Counted from the first letter of the stretch, positions 40,401-53,097 are shown. The stretch is 64,000 nucleotides of DNA from Ascaris suum (GCA_013433145.1 CM024168.1:1364001-1428000), one strand, 5' to 3'. Numbers and translations: made by a program. The notes: a model not told the origin generated them from the letters alone.

Positions 40401-42983
40401 ACTCACTTTTCTATCGTTTTCCCTTCGTCGTCTTGTTTCTCGAAGCGAAGACCATCGGCGACTTGATCGATACGTAATAAATCTTTCTTTGCAATAAACG
40501 TATAGAACGACCATGCCTCTATGTATTCTGTAAGAATAAATAGTAAACAACACCGCAAGCGGACATCAAAATTTGCGCGCCTAATTGGTATTCAATTCCA
40601 CGATAACCACATATGGTGGGAACCTGCATAGTTGGAGTTAACTATGCTACACTATATTTTGCTGTCATGAAAAGTGGGAGCAAAGAGATCATTCCCTGAA
40701 AAGAGGTATGAAGTACAAACTCTCGTATCACTGGAAGTCCACTTCAGCTGAGGACGCAAGTAATCCTATAGACAATGAATTAGCATCTCAGTGATAGGGT
40801 ACCCCGTAATGCATAAAGGAGCCCAGAATATGTATCTATTCAAGGCGTGAAAACAACACAGACACAGCCAACCTTGAAGCCCGAAAGTGACAGCTCTGTT
40901 GTAGAGATTCTGATCCAAGTGAAGCAACTCTTTCGCCACTGCAAAGAACTGCTTCTGACGTAAATCGCCGAGACGTAACTCCACTTTCTTTAGTAAATCC
41001 TCTGCAAATTCCTTCGCTTTTCTTTACATGAATATGCAAATTCCTTCGTTTTTCTTGATATAAACGTGTATTAGAGAACTCTGACACTTCCTTAGCATTA
41101 TTTTAACTCATGTTCCTTGCCAAATTTTATTTTTTTATTAGCTCAATTTTCCTCCGAATATATCCTCCTCTTCCCTTCATTTCATATCTTACGAGGGATC
41201 TACATTAAAAAATGCATCCTCTCTACCTAGGTACTATGACAACATTAAACTAGTATTCAACGGATCCAGTCACTCCTCGTTGTCTTACCGATCGAATCTG
41301 CGCAGTTAATGCACCTCATCAAGCAATCACTGCCTCAACTCAGCCAGCAAGCAAAATTGCACATAAACTAAGATACTATCTGTCGAATGGCCGCTTGCTT
41401 AGCTGTCCCTCATCAAGAGTGCTAAAGAAACGAGGAATTGCCTCAGAACTATCAACGATCAAAATATGATCGTTTATCTCATGATCTAATCGAATAGATC
41501 ACTTCACCTATCGATTATCAAACGTCATCAAAACAATGTGCATTCCGAGTGATCTACCATCGGTGACAAAAATAATAGCTTCTATTTATGTAGGCGCCGA
41601 TGAGATGAATCATGTAGTGATCAAAAAACTAAGAATCAAAAAGAGATGGGAAATAAAGAGCGCCGAAAGGGAACGAGTGAAATTATTAAGGAGATCAAGG
41701 AAAGATTATAGACACAATATTCCGAAAAGAGGGGGTTGAAGGGGTTGAATAACCTATAAATAAGTCCGCTCATCTAACGCAAATGGAAACACATTTTTAA
41801 GCTATCGAAAGCGTTGCATTTGTATCGCATTTCGAGCGTTTATTGAATTCAATTATCCGTCTCAAATTAAATTAACTGAAATAAATATCACTATATTCAT
41901 TGAAAATTACCTATTTTCAGCATAGATAAGCCATAATTTATGAGTACTAGAAGAAATTCGAGGCTGCAGTTCTTTGAGGAAGACAAAAAACGACGGATAG
42001 CAAAAGCAACGTGATTATACTTTCAGATAATCCCCATTAATCGACGGGAAATTCCAAGTAGACAGGTGAAGCGAGTAACAGATAGGTGAGTTGGTGCAAC
42101 TTGGGTTATCCTAGTCACTCGAAACACTGCTTCCTTCTTACCGCCTTTCCCCCTCCCTTCTCCCCACCAAAGAAAAAAATTTTAAAAAACAAGCAAAAAC
42201 CTTTCTCGACATCCGTCTTTGTAGCTGTATATCTATGAAGTTGGAAAATAATGCGTTTGCTTTCGATCGTTATATCGCGTGACAGCTTTACTAAACGCTC
42301 ATATCTGTCGTTCCGATCATCCATTTCTATAAGTTATCAGGAATTACGGTGTGGCTCAGAGCCAAGACAACGAATTATCCTGCTGAGATTCCTTCAACCC
42401 TCCCGATCTCCTCTTTCTCCCAATCGGCCCTAAACTTCAGGACAAACGGCATTAGTCTGTCTGCAAAAAACCGTTATTGTTGGCATTGTCCGATAAGGCT
42501 TCAACGACTGAAACCGGACGTTATAACAAAGCTCCTGGAAGAGCAAATTACCAAATTTCATCGTCGAGTTATCCATCGGTGGGTCGGGTTGCATCCTGAT
42601 GAATCTCCTTCACTGGGCAAGCCATCCATTTATTTTGTTGCCAGGGAAACCCTTAATTAAAGTCTTTCCCAGTCCATATGGTCGCATTAGTTGCATCCTA
42701 GAACCTGCCTGAGTTAGATAACTGTGAAATTTCATCGAAACTGAAAAGCTCTAACTGAGATAAGCGGCGATTAAATATGGAATCTGAACCCCACTAGGGA
42801 GTACTGAAGTAAGAGAAACATACCTTGTCTATAACAAAGAAACTGCTCTCTGTCATGTTCATTGATGTGGTTCGTTCCATTCGAACCCGACCACACCTTA
42901 GTGCAATCGGGATTTGCTTCCTGTTTGAGGCGTTTCCGACAACGTGCCATACCACGATCTCCATCCTGCTCTGTGCTCTCCAT
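37426..42983 (-). CDS. TSNAX: Translin-associated factor X (TRAX), complete
   Basis: TRAX pairs with translin to form C3PO, an RNA-binding endoribonuclease that trims RISC passenger strands and tRNA leader fragments. Seven exons close in phase into 301 codons plus stop: 42983-42824, 42326-42201, 41001-40873, 40527-40407, 39408-39324, 38781-38641 and 37569-37426. The core begins [18 protein letters not shown] (55 onward), matching the [12 protein letters not shown] of animal [50 protein letters not shown] and [18 protein letters not shown] follow in family order. The acidic residues that form the nuclease site in C3PO are present: Glu139 and Glu142 in EYIEA, and Asp195 and Glu199 in DLGGE. The N-terminal exon (53 residues, basic) is poorly conserved, as in other TRAX proteins. 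Its GAA split codon joins exactly. No translin gene is in the window. Confidence 0.95.
37596..37665. repeat. Direct repeat ACTATAAACCGTAAACCTAA
   Basis: Two imperfect copies of a 20-bp unit lie just upstream of the last TRAX exon, in the intron. The second copy has one extra A in the ATAAA run. Confidence 0.75.
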
Positions 42984-43382
42984 TATCTACTTGCTTTAAG
43001 TACCTGAATTTGCGCAAACCAATAGCTATAATTAGAATACAACAGTCAAGTGAAATAAAATCGACATTAGAGAATAAATGGGAAAACACATCACCAGTGC
43101 TCCTTTCAATTAGGGTTATAATCGACTTAGTTGTGCATAGTTGCCTTAACTATGCAGTCACACATCGCATCGACTAACTTATGAAACCACGTTGTTACGC
43201 ATCTTTTAGTATCCAGATCATTTTAAGTGATAACAACTCACCAAAGAAATGTTCCAAACGAGATCAAAGACAAGTCCTAGCGATCACTTATATCCTAGAC
43301 AGCGTTCGCAATTTTGCAAATATATCGATACTCGTACTATACATCAATATCTCTCCCATATGAGTTTGCTGGAGGTGAAGGA

Positions 43383-43442
43383 AGGTGGCAGAGGGGGGAG
43401 GAAGGGAGGGAGGGAGGGAGGAGGGAAGGAAGGAAGGAAGAT
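43383..43442. repeat. Purine (GGGA/GGAA) microsatellite
   Basis: A run of GGGA and GGAA tetranucleotides on the plus strand, upstream of the TRAX start. Simple sequence. Confidence 0.9.
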
Positions 43443-44929
43443 TAGAAAGGAGTATAGAGGAAATATCATTTGCTAAAAGAAATGCTTAAAGGTTTTATTC
43501 TTAATTTCTCATATGTACTTACTTTTATTATGAAAATCAGATCTATCATTTATCAAAAAAAAACCCCAACAAACATATGAAAATTTTTCAATTTTTTTAG
43601 TGAATTCCGCATAAAGTAAAATTTTAATAGTTATGTGATGTTTCGAGAAATTATTTTCCACGAAATTGCAACGTTATTAAAATTTATTGCCATTAGATTA
43701 GACTATTGTTAGACGCATATACGACGCACAAATAAAATTCCCACAATTATTTTACATGATAGAAATGTTAAAGAGTAAGGCAATTAAAAAAAAAAAACAA
43801 AAATATACACGTGAAAAAGTTCTAAATATAATTCATTAAAAATTTTTTCATGCACAAAAAAATTTGAATTTTTCAAAAATTACTGTCTGGAGAGAAAAAA
43901 AAAAAGAAAAAATGAAATTCCTCATTAATTTCGAAGAAATGAAATATCGATGAATGACTAATTGAAACGATGCAAATATTGGCACAACTCGCGAATTCCA
44001 TCTATAGAATCGTATTTCTCTTCTCTTAAGCACTTTCACATTTGTAAGACAAGTCTTTATAAAATACTTGATACCTTCTTTCTTATATAATCTCTAACGA
44101 ATAAACGAATATCTTTCATCGAAAATACCTTCCCTTCATTTCAAATATGGTGTTTATAGATTTAACATCGAACAATATTTTAAAAAAGTAACTTTATAGG
44201 AAATTAACAAAACATTCAACGCAACAAAACGAATAAAGATTTCTTCATTTTATAGGAAAACATAGAATGCGCATCGAAATAAAATAAATATGCAAAGAAA
44301 CAACGAGAACATCTTTGACCATAAACATAGCACACCATCATGCATTTAAAACTCAAGAAAAGTGAAGAGGAATAGCACAACTCATAGGTGATAAAGAGAT
44401 ATGGGGAATACAAACGTAATTATGCGAACATAAGGTAATTGGAAGTATAGTTGCAATCGCCGATATGCTTCCTCACAGATGATGACTAAATTTGCGTGAA
44501 GTATTTCAACATAGAACGACAATAAGCAATGAAAGCTTTCCGATAATTTTCTATGCACCTATATTGCAAGATGCGAAGAATCAATTCGCTTTCTTCAGCA
44601 GCTCTTCGTGAAACTTCAACGATACAGTGACTATACATCAGCTAAGGTTGCTACTCACATAAACATTCGAATCTCTCATCATATTCGTTTTTGGAGGATC
44701 GAGACCGCATATATGCAGAGAATATTTAGCCGTGAAATTTGCATATAAGACGAAGTTTTTCCCAGCGGATATATCAAGCAGCAATAACCGTCTTTCCAAT
44801 GAAACGATATCTTTACATAAAACTATGCAGTCAAATTACACCTCAGCAATACTCTCTATACCTTCATGTTGTCAGCAAAAAGCTTCTAACATCTTACTGA
44901 ATTTGCTGGATCATTTGCAGAAAGAGATA

Positions 44930-45150
44930 CGCAAGTTCAAGAGTACTACCCTGCAGTACCCCACTCAGCACGGAACAAAGCAAGGATAAAGCCTTCCCGA
45001 CTCATCCTGAAACCTCATCGGCATAAAAATTCAACCAGGCTAACACAATTTAACGCCTCCCATAATCCTCAACTTCAGCAGCAGTTTCGGACGTCCCACC
45101 GAGTCAAAAACATCCATCAAGTCAATACAGACCATATCTGTTGGGGAACC
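44930..45150 (-). pseudogene. Decayed LINE reverse transcriptase fragment (CR1/jockey type)
   Basis: On the minus strand one frame reads DMVCIDLMDVFDSVGRPKLL, closely matching the RT palm motif seen in CR1-type elements (IDF-KAFDSV--PKLL). After stops and a frame change, SGVLQGSTLELA matches the SGVLQGSVLGPLLF motif. The spacing is roughly right for an RT domain. Stops and frameshifts show it is dead, and the catalytic YADD box was not found. Confidence 0.78.
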
Positions 45151-45479
45151 GTTACCGACAGCCTCATATTATTCATGACAGGATGTTATGAGGTGTTTGG
45201 GGATGCACTCTCATGAAGTCAGAAAAAAAAATCCGAGTGACCAGAAAAAAACTGCCTTCTATCACACCTCTTAAAGATTTCACTATCGCTCAGAGCTATC
45301 AGAAAACATCCAACGATATATCGTCGGATGTTAACCATGTAAAAGAAACGCTTGAATATTTGATCGTTCCGACTGCCCCTCTTAGGACGTCCGTTACTCG
45401 TTATGCAGCGATTGTACACTTCAATATTTTGATTTTCATTAAGGCAATTTCGACTGCTCAAATTCTGTCAGTAATGGGT

Positions 45480-45730
45480 CACCTTCGTAGAATGGTCGGC
45501 GACATGAACAGATATGCGCTCCGTTGCGTTTCCACTAGAGTTCGACGTTCACCGCCAACCCTCCGCGGAGGACTCCCGCATCGAAACGAACCGCATAAAC
45601 CATAAATTTTGGACCATGGGGGCTCTTGCCGCGGAGGCCTCCACAAGGGATTTGATGTGACCAATCTTCCATCAGCGGAGGCCCCTGTGGAGCCCTGGTG
45701 ATTCTTGTCATCTCTGTGACGGATGCTAAA
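45480..45730. repeat. GC-rich repeat-like block
   Basis: Clearly richer in GC than its surroundings, with repeated CCGCGGAGG-type words (CTCCGCGGAGG and GCCGCGGAGGCC are self-complementary). Open frames exist on both strands. It looks like a dispersed repeat, but I cannot assign a family. Confidence 0.45.
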
Positions 45731-46562
45731 GGCGCAAATTCTGCGCTCACAAACTGAAAAAAAAAACTCCATAAATTCAAGAACACGAGGAAACTGCACG
45801 ATGCAGTGTGTTGAAATGAAAAACGCTAAAAGGCAACGTGGCGCATATATATCATCAGAGAAACAACAGTTTATCGCGAAAGATGATCCCACGACAATAT
45901 GTACACAATCAAAAAACATAACGGAAACCCCTGATGTGAAATGGAAGCATGTCTTCGAATGATCGAAAATACTCACAACGTATCAAGAAGCTCTGCGACA
46001 TGGCGTTAATGCGCACCTATGTAATCTACATGACGCTCAAAGGAAAACCCGGTGCTGCCGGAGTTCCACAATTTGCTGTCCCTCCTTTCTTCTCATACTT
46101 GCCTTTTCTGTTCCTGGTATCGCGAAAATTTCGTCTCCAAAGTAACAGTCGGGTACGCAGGCGACACGCAACACAGTACCAATCCCGAGAATCAAAAGCA
46201 ACGAGAAACAATAATAGAAACAAGGTTGGATAATCACAAGGAAACAAGCAGCCCTCAAGGACGTTACAAATCAGTGCTACCTGTTTGGTACGGTTTTTAA
46301 ACTAACTTAGCTTCGTCCGAAACCTCAAAAGCCATATCGTGTTATACTAGCCACCAAAAGTACCGCAAGAAATTTTGATAAACTCCGATAAAATATGCAA
46401 GTTCCTAGCACATGTGTAAACATCACTGAAGAGAACACGAAAGATTCCAGAGACAAGCAACAAATATCGAATCACTCCGATTTCACGCAATGCGGCTTGA
46501 AATATATTGACTGTCCTTCCTCGAAGAAATGGCTCAAAGTGCGTAACGAAGGTAATGTGTGA

Positions 46563-47948
46563 TCAGTGAGGCGATTCCGATGTTTGTCGAATTTGCGCGA
46601 CCACTTTCTCAGATGGAGGCTGCAAACAGAGTTATATGCATACCGTGCACTTTGTTAGCGAAAAAACTATACGTCAAGAAAACGTTTATAGCTGCTTGCA
46701 AACATCCCGTCATCAGTGCGGTGACCAAGAGTGTAAAATTTCTTCCTGCCTATCTGTACTTGTTGCAGGTAAATACCGTATCAAATAATAAAAACCTGCA
46801 AATAAAACCGTCTACCCATATTGTGAAAATTTCTTGCTCCTTATAAACAAACGTTATATAACCATTAAACAAAGCAACAGCAATACAAATATATATTTCT
46901 TAACGTACTCTGTATCGCGGATTGAGTGCCTCCAAAAGTCTGCGGAATGTCGGACGCTCCACCACATGAGAGGGAAGACGTTCACATATAATGAACTCGA
47001 TTAGAGCTTCGTCTATTCGTTTCGCGACCGCAGAACTTCTCGCGTATACATCGAGACATTGCTCAGAGAGCATATATTTGTGAATGTTCGACTCTTGCTT
47101 TGTTTTTTCCTTCGCTTCGTCGCCACCTGAATATTTTTCAACGTCTGTGGTTTGCGTCTAACAAACAACTGCACAATGCGTGAAAGTAGGCTACTGCGAT
47201 ATACTGCGATATACGGTTAGGCCGATATCGCACACTGATGTTGTCCTTTCCGCGACCTCACCAACAAAAATTGGCAAAGAACAGCGCAGCATTCCTGCTG
47301 TGCCCACTCCGGATAACGTTAAATCGATACGTTCACACCGCGTTGTGTCGGAAGTACTGCACTTCTTGCCATAACCAGCTTACGTGTACTTCTGCTCCCT
47401 TTCCCCTCTTGCCTCCCCCCTCCCCCATTCCAAAAAAATGCAAAGAACACAACTCCAAGGAGCCTAATTGCAGGCAATACGGTGCACGTGTGACATAACA
47501 TATTAGTTAGAACTGTAACACTTAGAGAGTACGAAAACGATGTACACAACATTCAGATCCCATCAAAAAAGAACTTCCCAAATGATAAATAAAAACAGCT
47601 AAGCACACCTGCATATTGCTGTGCGATTTCACTGGTCCTTCGCATTGCCCATGCAACTTCTGGACGATCACCATGGAGGGCTTTCAAATGGCCTAACATA
47701 CCATGCGTCGACGACGAGTTGAAAGCTAGCGTTCGTCCGCAGATACTGCACCGAACCCTTTTTTTGCCTTCGTTGTCTTCTACCACGAAGAACTCCCACA
47801 CCGCGCTTCTCCGATTTTTCTCCCTCCTTATCAATCCATAGTCATCAGAACCACCGACCACTGGTGTCGGCTCTAACGACGTCGAAGGGGAAACTGGTGA
47901 CGGGATCGGCAGTGGTGACTGTTCACCTCCGTTACTTAAGAACTCCAT
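46563..47948 (-). CDS. BED zinc-finger protein derived from a hAT transposase, short
   Basis: Three exons join in phase: 47948-47609, 47144-46909 and 46619-46563, giving about 210 codons. The first encodes a Ser/Pro-rich leader and then a BED finger: aromatic start AVWEFF (49-54), CSIC (Cys67, Cys70), and two His spaced by four residues in GHLKALHG (His87, His92). BED fingers bind DNA and are typical of hAT transposases and host genes derived from them. The second exon reads ARSSAVAKRIDEALIEFII, then ERLPSHVVERPTFRRLLEAL and NPRYR, the N-terminal hAT-type helical region. The third gives PPSEKVV, matching the NPRY-PPS junction of hAT proteins, and stops after 18 residues. The RNase H-like catalytic core and the C-terminal dimerisation domain are absent, so it cannot be an active transposase in this form. 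The third exon is the weakest part. Confidence 0.72.
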
Positions 47949-50044
47949 TACTCTGCAACATGGCCTACCGAAGCAGTAAATCCGTCTTCAGGTGAATGGA
48001 AACGCATTTCCCAACACAGTGGGTAAAACCTGACTGCCGATCAGGAAACACAGGTATTACAGAAGGCACGTATAGCACAACGAATCGTGATGCGACACGG
48101 CGACCTGCCATTTTCGAGAGCTGAGCATCTGCCTGCGTACTCGGTTTCGTCACTATTCTCAACACTTCACAGCATAGACTAGACAAACTCAACCCACAAC
48201 AGGACGTTACGGTTATGGGCACCTGCTCACACCATCATCACCTTCATTCGCGGGTCGAATTTCCCAAATCGAATATACAATCGTAAAAAAGAATACTGCA
48301 ATAAGAACGAATGATCTGTTGGAACCTAAAGCACACCGATCCTAAAACTTCACGGGTAGCACATACATGTCAAAAACGCACACTGCTCCTCACCTCATCT
48401 CCCACAACTTTTGAAATGGGCAAGTCGCCTTCACTGCCCTTTCTTATTCCAACGCAACTTAACACTACCACAGTCCTCTCTCATTGACTATGAAACGAAT
48501 GCCGTTTCTTTTTAAGTACTTCGTAAGAGTTTACTACCACCTGCATTTAATAATGCATGCAACTGCGTTTGGCAACAACAGGCACATTCGGCTTCAGCCG
48601 CGATTTCTCAATCAAAAAAGTCGGCAAAGATACGCCAATAATGCGACTTTTCGAAAATTATTTCCATTGCAGCTTTCCATGACAAACGATACAGCACAAT
48701 TGCGTCTATAGAGGTATCTGGAGTGATCGTGGGAAGCAACCACCATTGTGAGTTGTACCACGGCTTAGAACCACGAAGACGGAGAAACTCTTGGGGTTTA
48801 CATTTTACAGAGATAAATCGAAAAATTTAAATTCGCTAATAAAAGACGAAAAAATTGGAACATTCCACCATTACATGAAATGAATAAACAATAAAGACTG
48901 CCAAAATGATATATTGAGAAACCTTGAAAAAGGTGGTCAAAACGAAACCTACAAAGTATTTTTTAAAATAATAACGAATAAAGTTTTATTAATTTAAACG
49001 CATAAAACAACAACAGAACGGAAATAGAATATCGCTTTCAGATCAACAGCTTTTCAACGAACAATAGAATATCCTCAAAGGTACTACCTTGCATCTCTGT
49101 TGCCACCTCTATTGATATTCTCTTTCGAGACCTTTCTTTCCTCTTCCCTTCCCCTCCCCCCTCCCCTCTCGCTTATGACGGTCACAACATATTATAATCT
49201 TATACAAGTAAAAGAAATCAGCAAATTATTCTCACTTCTATACGAACGATATTCAACAACGAAACGGATTAAACAAGTCGGAAGGGGTGGGGGAGGGGGG
49301 GGGGGGAGGGAGAGGGAGAGAGACGGAAATGATATTCAGGTATCAATTCATGCAGTGCTATTTTTGCTAGAGGAAAGCGCCGAATTACAATTCGGTGAAT
49401 CACATAGGTATATCACCACAGATTCCACAAATTTTAACAACTCTACAATTCCGCCCTCCCCCCCCCCCAAAAAAAAATTCAATGACCAAAATAAGCGAAC
49501 TTTAAAAGGATATATGCACATTTATAATAGTAAATAAATTGCATTCTTTTGCTGTCTTTAAAAAAGAGAATAAAAGAGAAAACGTGTGAATCATTCTGAA
49601 ATGAACGATCGGAAGGAAGGCGACGGATGGGAAGAATGAAATGTGAGTGAAAATCTGCGGCACCTTCGACATTCATTTGCAATTCTCTCGTAGAGCAATG
49701 CACAACAACGCTCAAAATGTGGGATTTTTCTTTTTTTTGCTATATTCTTGTATCATTTCACAAACATTTCTGAGCCATCAAAAATAGACCTAATATGTCA
49801 TCATAAATTTTAAAACAGAGAGTAATATAGAGAATCCACATGCAAATGCAATAAAAATTTGCATATAGCTTCTTATATTATTTTCTTCTCTATTCAATTT
49901 GCATATCAGCTAACACTGTCCCAAAAAAAAAAATTGTAACGGTGCAAATCATTTTTAATTATTAAAATGTTTCAGAATTATTTCTTCATAAGTAAACTAA
50001 TCACAAAAAAGTAACGCAAAACGAGGGAAAAAATCATAACAAAT
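47949..50044. other. Intergenic DNA between CGR1 and the BED gene
   Basis: AT-rich with CT-rich tracts. A G-run (12 G at 49295-49306, followed by GGGAGAGGGAGAGAGA) could form a quadruplex, and a C-run lies near 49457-49467. The open frames at 48222-47965 (minus) and 49100-49537 (plus, through the G-run) have no domain. Confidence 0.5.
49281..49325 (+). repeat. G-rich tract with G12 run
   Basis: GGGGTGGGGGAGG followed by twelve G and then GGGAGAGGG repeats. It satisfies the four-run pattern for G-quadruplex formation on the plus strand. Confidence 0.9.
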
Positions 50045-51491
50045 TCAATTGGTATCCCTCTTTTCGATTCGTCTAAGTTGTTTCTTCTTGGCACGCTTCA
50101 ATTTGTGTGTATTCTTTATCACCTGCACGATTTCCGCTCTTCTTGCATTCTCCTCTCTTCGTCTTTCGCGCTCTTTTTTCGCTTCTAATTTCGCCTGAAT
50201 GAAACAACATAGTGTGTTAATGCTATTGGATCGTTAAACAATGACAAATCGGTACTTATTTACTTAATACTAGGATCAAATAACAATTGCTGATCATATT
50301 ACTTAAAAAGAAAGTGGAAGAGAAAGAATTCAACGAGCCTCCGAATTTCGAGCGAAAAGCAATCAAATTCTATTGACAGCGGTACTACATGAAGAAAAAA
50401 AAAAGCTCACTTCTATACACTTCAAGCCATGACTATATGAAGATGATTTGAAGCCAATCCCGGTTCGAGTAACCGTCCCGTCTTTTCCCCACTTCGGGCT
50501 GGATTGAGGAAAGGCTTTTAGTGGATCCGTCATGCTACACCCCTCCTTGTGAATCATCGGATGTATCATATCAAATGCCAAAAAAAATTCAATGGCTATT
50601 TGGCCAACATACTTAAAGAACATCAATAATTGAAAACAAAGTGATAAACTAACAGCTTTTTCAGCGGCTTGTTTCTGCCTTATCTCGTCAACTAACTTCT
50701 TTATTTGCTCGAAATCTGCTTTCTGCTTCATTTTTTGCTTCCACGATGACTTCAATGGCTTCACTTTAACGATTCCTGATGACCTGCAAGCGAAATATTG
50801 ATTGATGATAGGCACGATATTAAACTACGATCTAATACGGTCATGTTAGACAGGATTCATAATTTTTAGGGACAAGTCCGAAGAAGACAAATAACCACAT
50901 CACCACTGTACTCCGAAGCGGAATAATAAAGGTAATGGAAACCGGAAAACACGAAACGACCGATCAAAACAGGAAAATGACCGGATCAGAACTATAATGG
51001 AATCAGGAGAACCGGAAAGCGTAAAAGGCGAAGCATTCGAAACGCGCAATTAAAAAACGAATGACCGCAACAAGAAAAATTCTCAAAAAAAAAAAAAAAA
51101 AAAAAAGAAAACGAGAAAAAAAGAAACAACAGTGGAAAATGAAAGTATCTGCGGTCAAAGCCATATCCGTTTGAAATAACGAAAATATTAAGAACCTGAA
51201 GGTGGTAGGGTGGTAGGAACGGCTTTTTACATATGCCCCACATATACACTTGCATACATTTAGATCAGAGAAGATATACATTTGCATATTCATATTTAAA
51301 AATAAAAAAACAAAAGAAGCGAACCTTTCTTTTCGAATTGTTTTCCACCAACGTCCCGATTTGGCCATTCCACGTCCTTGTTTAGCAGCTTCCAACTGAT
51401 CCAGACTCGAGCTAGCCTCAATTAGTTTTGGTAATATTCCTTCGGATGATACTGCATCATCCGGCTGTTCTTCCACGTCGATATCCATCAT
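50045..51491 (-). CDS. CGR1/CCDC86-like rRNA-processing factor, complete
   Basis: Members of this family (yeast Cgr1, animal CCDC86) are small basic nucleolar proteins needed for 60S ribosomal subunit maturation. Three exons close in phase into 148 codons plus stop: 51491-51325, 50783-50654 and 50194-50045. After an acidic N-terminus comes [11 protein letters not shown], then [20 protein letters not shown], and then the diagnostic basic coiled coil [20 protein letters not shown] followed by [20 protein letters not shown]. Cgr1 has the same order, with a W-KKM segment and a conserved VQVI-N--KLK-MKKKQLR tail. Two ATG codons are adjacent (51491-51489 and 51488-51486). An acceptor TGCTTTCAG ends ten bases upstream at 51502, fitting leader trans-splicing. 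The coding region ends with TGA at 50047-50045. Confidence 0.9.
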
Positions 51492-51501
51492 TATAGAGCA
51501 C

Positions 51502-51510
51502 TGAAAGCAA
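51502..51510 (-). promoter_or_regulatory. Likely trans-splice acceptor of the CGR1-like gene
   Basis: TGCTTTCAG on the minus strand directly precedes the short 5' UTR and start codons, and no upstream in-phase coding exon is evident. In nematodes this arrangement usually marks addition of a spliced leader. A normal upstream non-coding exon is the alternative. Confidence 0.5.
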
Positions 51511-53090
51511 TTTAAAAAATTTGCTAAATAGGCTAGAGAGGTTGACACGGTGGGCGCTTTCAACCAAAATGAAGAACAACGCCGAGAAAAATGCACTGAT
51601 TAATGAAAACATAGATTTGGATGGGGAAAGAAGAAGGGTGACTATCGGTTTCGGAACACCTATGAAAAATGAAGTGGCAATCCTGACATTAAACCAACGA
51701 GGTGTTCTTATACCGTTTTGAAAGCAAGAAATTATAAGAAGCAAAGAGCAAGTGGCAGAGATGAAGAGCGTGCGTGAAAATATCTCTTTAATGGCACGAT
51801 GTGGCTTGTGGAAATTAAATCGGTGGCCGCAGACTTGTTTAGCTAATTTTCACAGCAGTTTGAGGTGCGATGGGGAAATGCATGAGCGCGAATTATCATT
51901 TGAACTGACTATTAAGAGCGGAGTTATTAGCGCGAATGGTCATTTCAGCGTTAGGGATATATGCGCGAATTGTGATTTCAACGATAGTATTTGCATGTTT
52001 GCGCGAAACAGTGAAGGGATGGCAATACTGGAAAAGTATGCCTTCAAATAACGTCGCCTATTACCAGCAGTTACTTGCTAGCCACACGGATGCGTACCAT
52101 TCAGTGGTGACTAGTGATTTCCGAATCAATGCAAATACAGCTTGACAGATGATATTAGCGTACTACTCTCGATCAAAACCTGTAATAATACTGGGTCCAA
52201 ATAATAAGATAGGCAACACGGTCTAGCTCCCTTTTCCTCCCTCCCTCTCCACTCCCTCACGCTGTCCCTTACCGAGATATACAAGTATACGCAGCACAAA
52301 TAAGCAAAACGCATCTACAAAAACGCATAAAAACCACCTAAAATGTTGCGTTTACAATCCTCGACATTGCAACCTCTGCAAAATTGCTTAGAAATTGCAA
52401 AACTATTGCGCACATTTTCAACGCGGCTCTTTGGAAGTTTGCCAGCGATGCATCGCTTCTTCCATTTATGAGCTTATTACTGATGTGGAAAATATCTCTA
52501 TTTATGAATAAAATTCCGGTGCTTGATTAATTGTTTTGTGAGTTTTATTGCAGCATATTCAACGTTGGAGAGACCACACTTGAGGGCATTCGCCGAATAG
52601 TAGCTTGGCAAGCGATGCGCATATTTTGCCGTCCCCTTAATAAACTCAGTTTCCGTTTTTGTGATGTTTCGACCATGCCTGCAGCCTTCGCAAGTTCACA
52701 GTTTCCAGCATGTGCTTGTGCATGATGTATTTGTTTGAGGGGTGGTGTTAATGCTATGGAGGGGTCGTTACTGTGAATGTTGCAGAATGGAGTTCGTTTA
52801 TCACCGGAAATGAGCCATTTTATTGACGCTATCAATTTCGTTATTCACTGCCAGTGTTTTTCGAATACTCGCCCGCCTATGATTGTATCATAATACTTGA
52901 TATATCTTTCTCCTTCGTCTACCTCATTTCTTTCATGACTAAGAATTCTGTTGATGTAATGAGTTTGTTTAAAAATATTCGTTTTTCCCTTAGTACCTTA
53001 TGTCTTCTTAATTCAGTAAGACGTGGGACTCATGAAAAAATCGTTCACGTTCTGTATATAACAATTTCCACATGTAATTGATAATCCTGT
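51503..53090. other. Intergenic DNA upstream of the CGR1-like gene
   Basis: Contains three spaced copies of a GCGCGAAT core followed by ATT-rich sequence (starting near 51886, 51930 and 51963), plus a fourth GCGCGAA near 52006. A plus-strand frame at 51752-52051 runs through these and shows no domain. Nothing else stands out. Confidence 0.45.
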
Positions 53091-53097
53091 ACTTAAA

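Larger units (their letters stand above)
42984..46562. other. Intergenic DNA with retroelement debris
   Basis: Contains a purine microsatellite (43383-43442), a decayed LINE fragment (44930-45150) and a GC-rich repeat-like block (45480-45730). Another block at 46030-46250 has open frames on both strands and no domain. No host gene is visible. Confidence 0.5.

Noticed and set aside
42349..42660. Plus-strand open frame of 103 codons
   Set aside because: Lies in the first TRAX intron and partly on exon 2 of the opposite strand, with no domain; probably chance or an old repeat.
45479..45976. Minus-strand open frame of 165 codons
   Set aside because: It runs through a GC-rich repeat block, is overlapped by plus-strand frames, and has no domain.
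46559..46846. Plus-strand open frame overlapping the BED gene
   Set aside because: No homology. It overlaps the minus-strand exon that completes the hAT-like junction in phase.
50363..50815. Minus-strand open frame of 150 codons
   Set aside because: Only 50783-50654 is a real exon. The remainder is intron after a GTTAGT donor.
51003..51596. Minus-strand open frame of 197 codons
   Set aside because: Only 51491-51325 is coding (CGR1-like exon 1). The rest reads through a donor and a poly-A tract that gives a Phe run.
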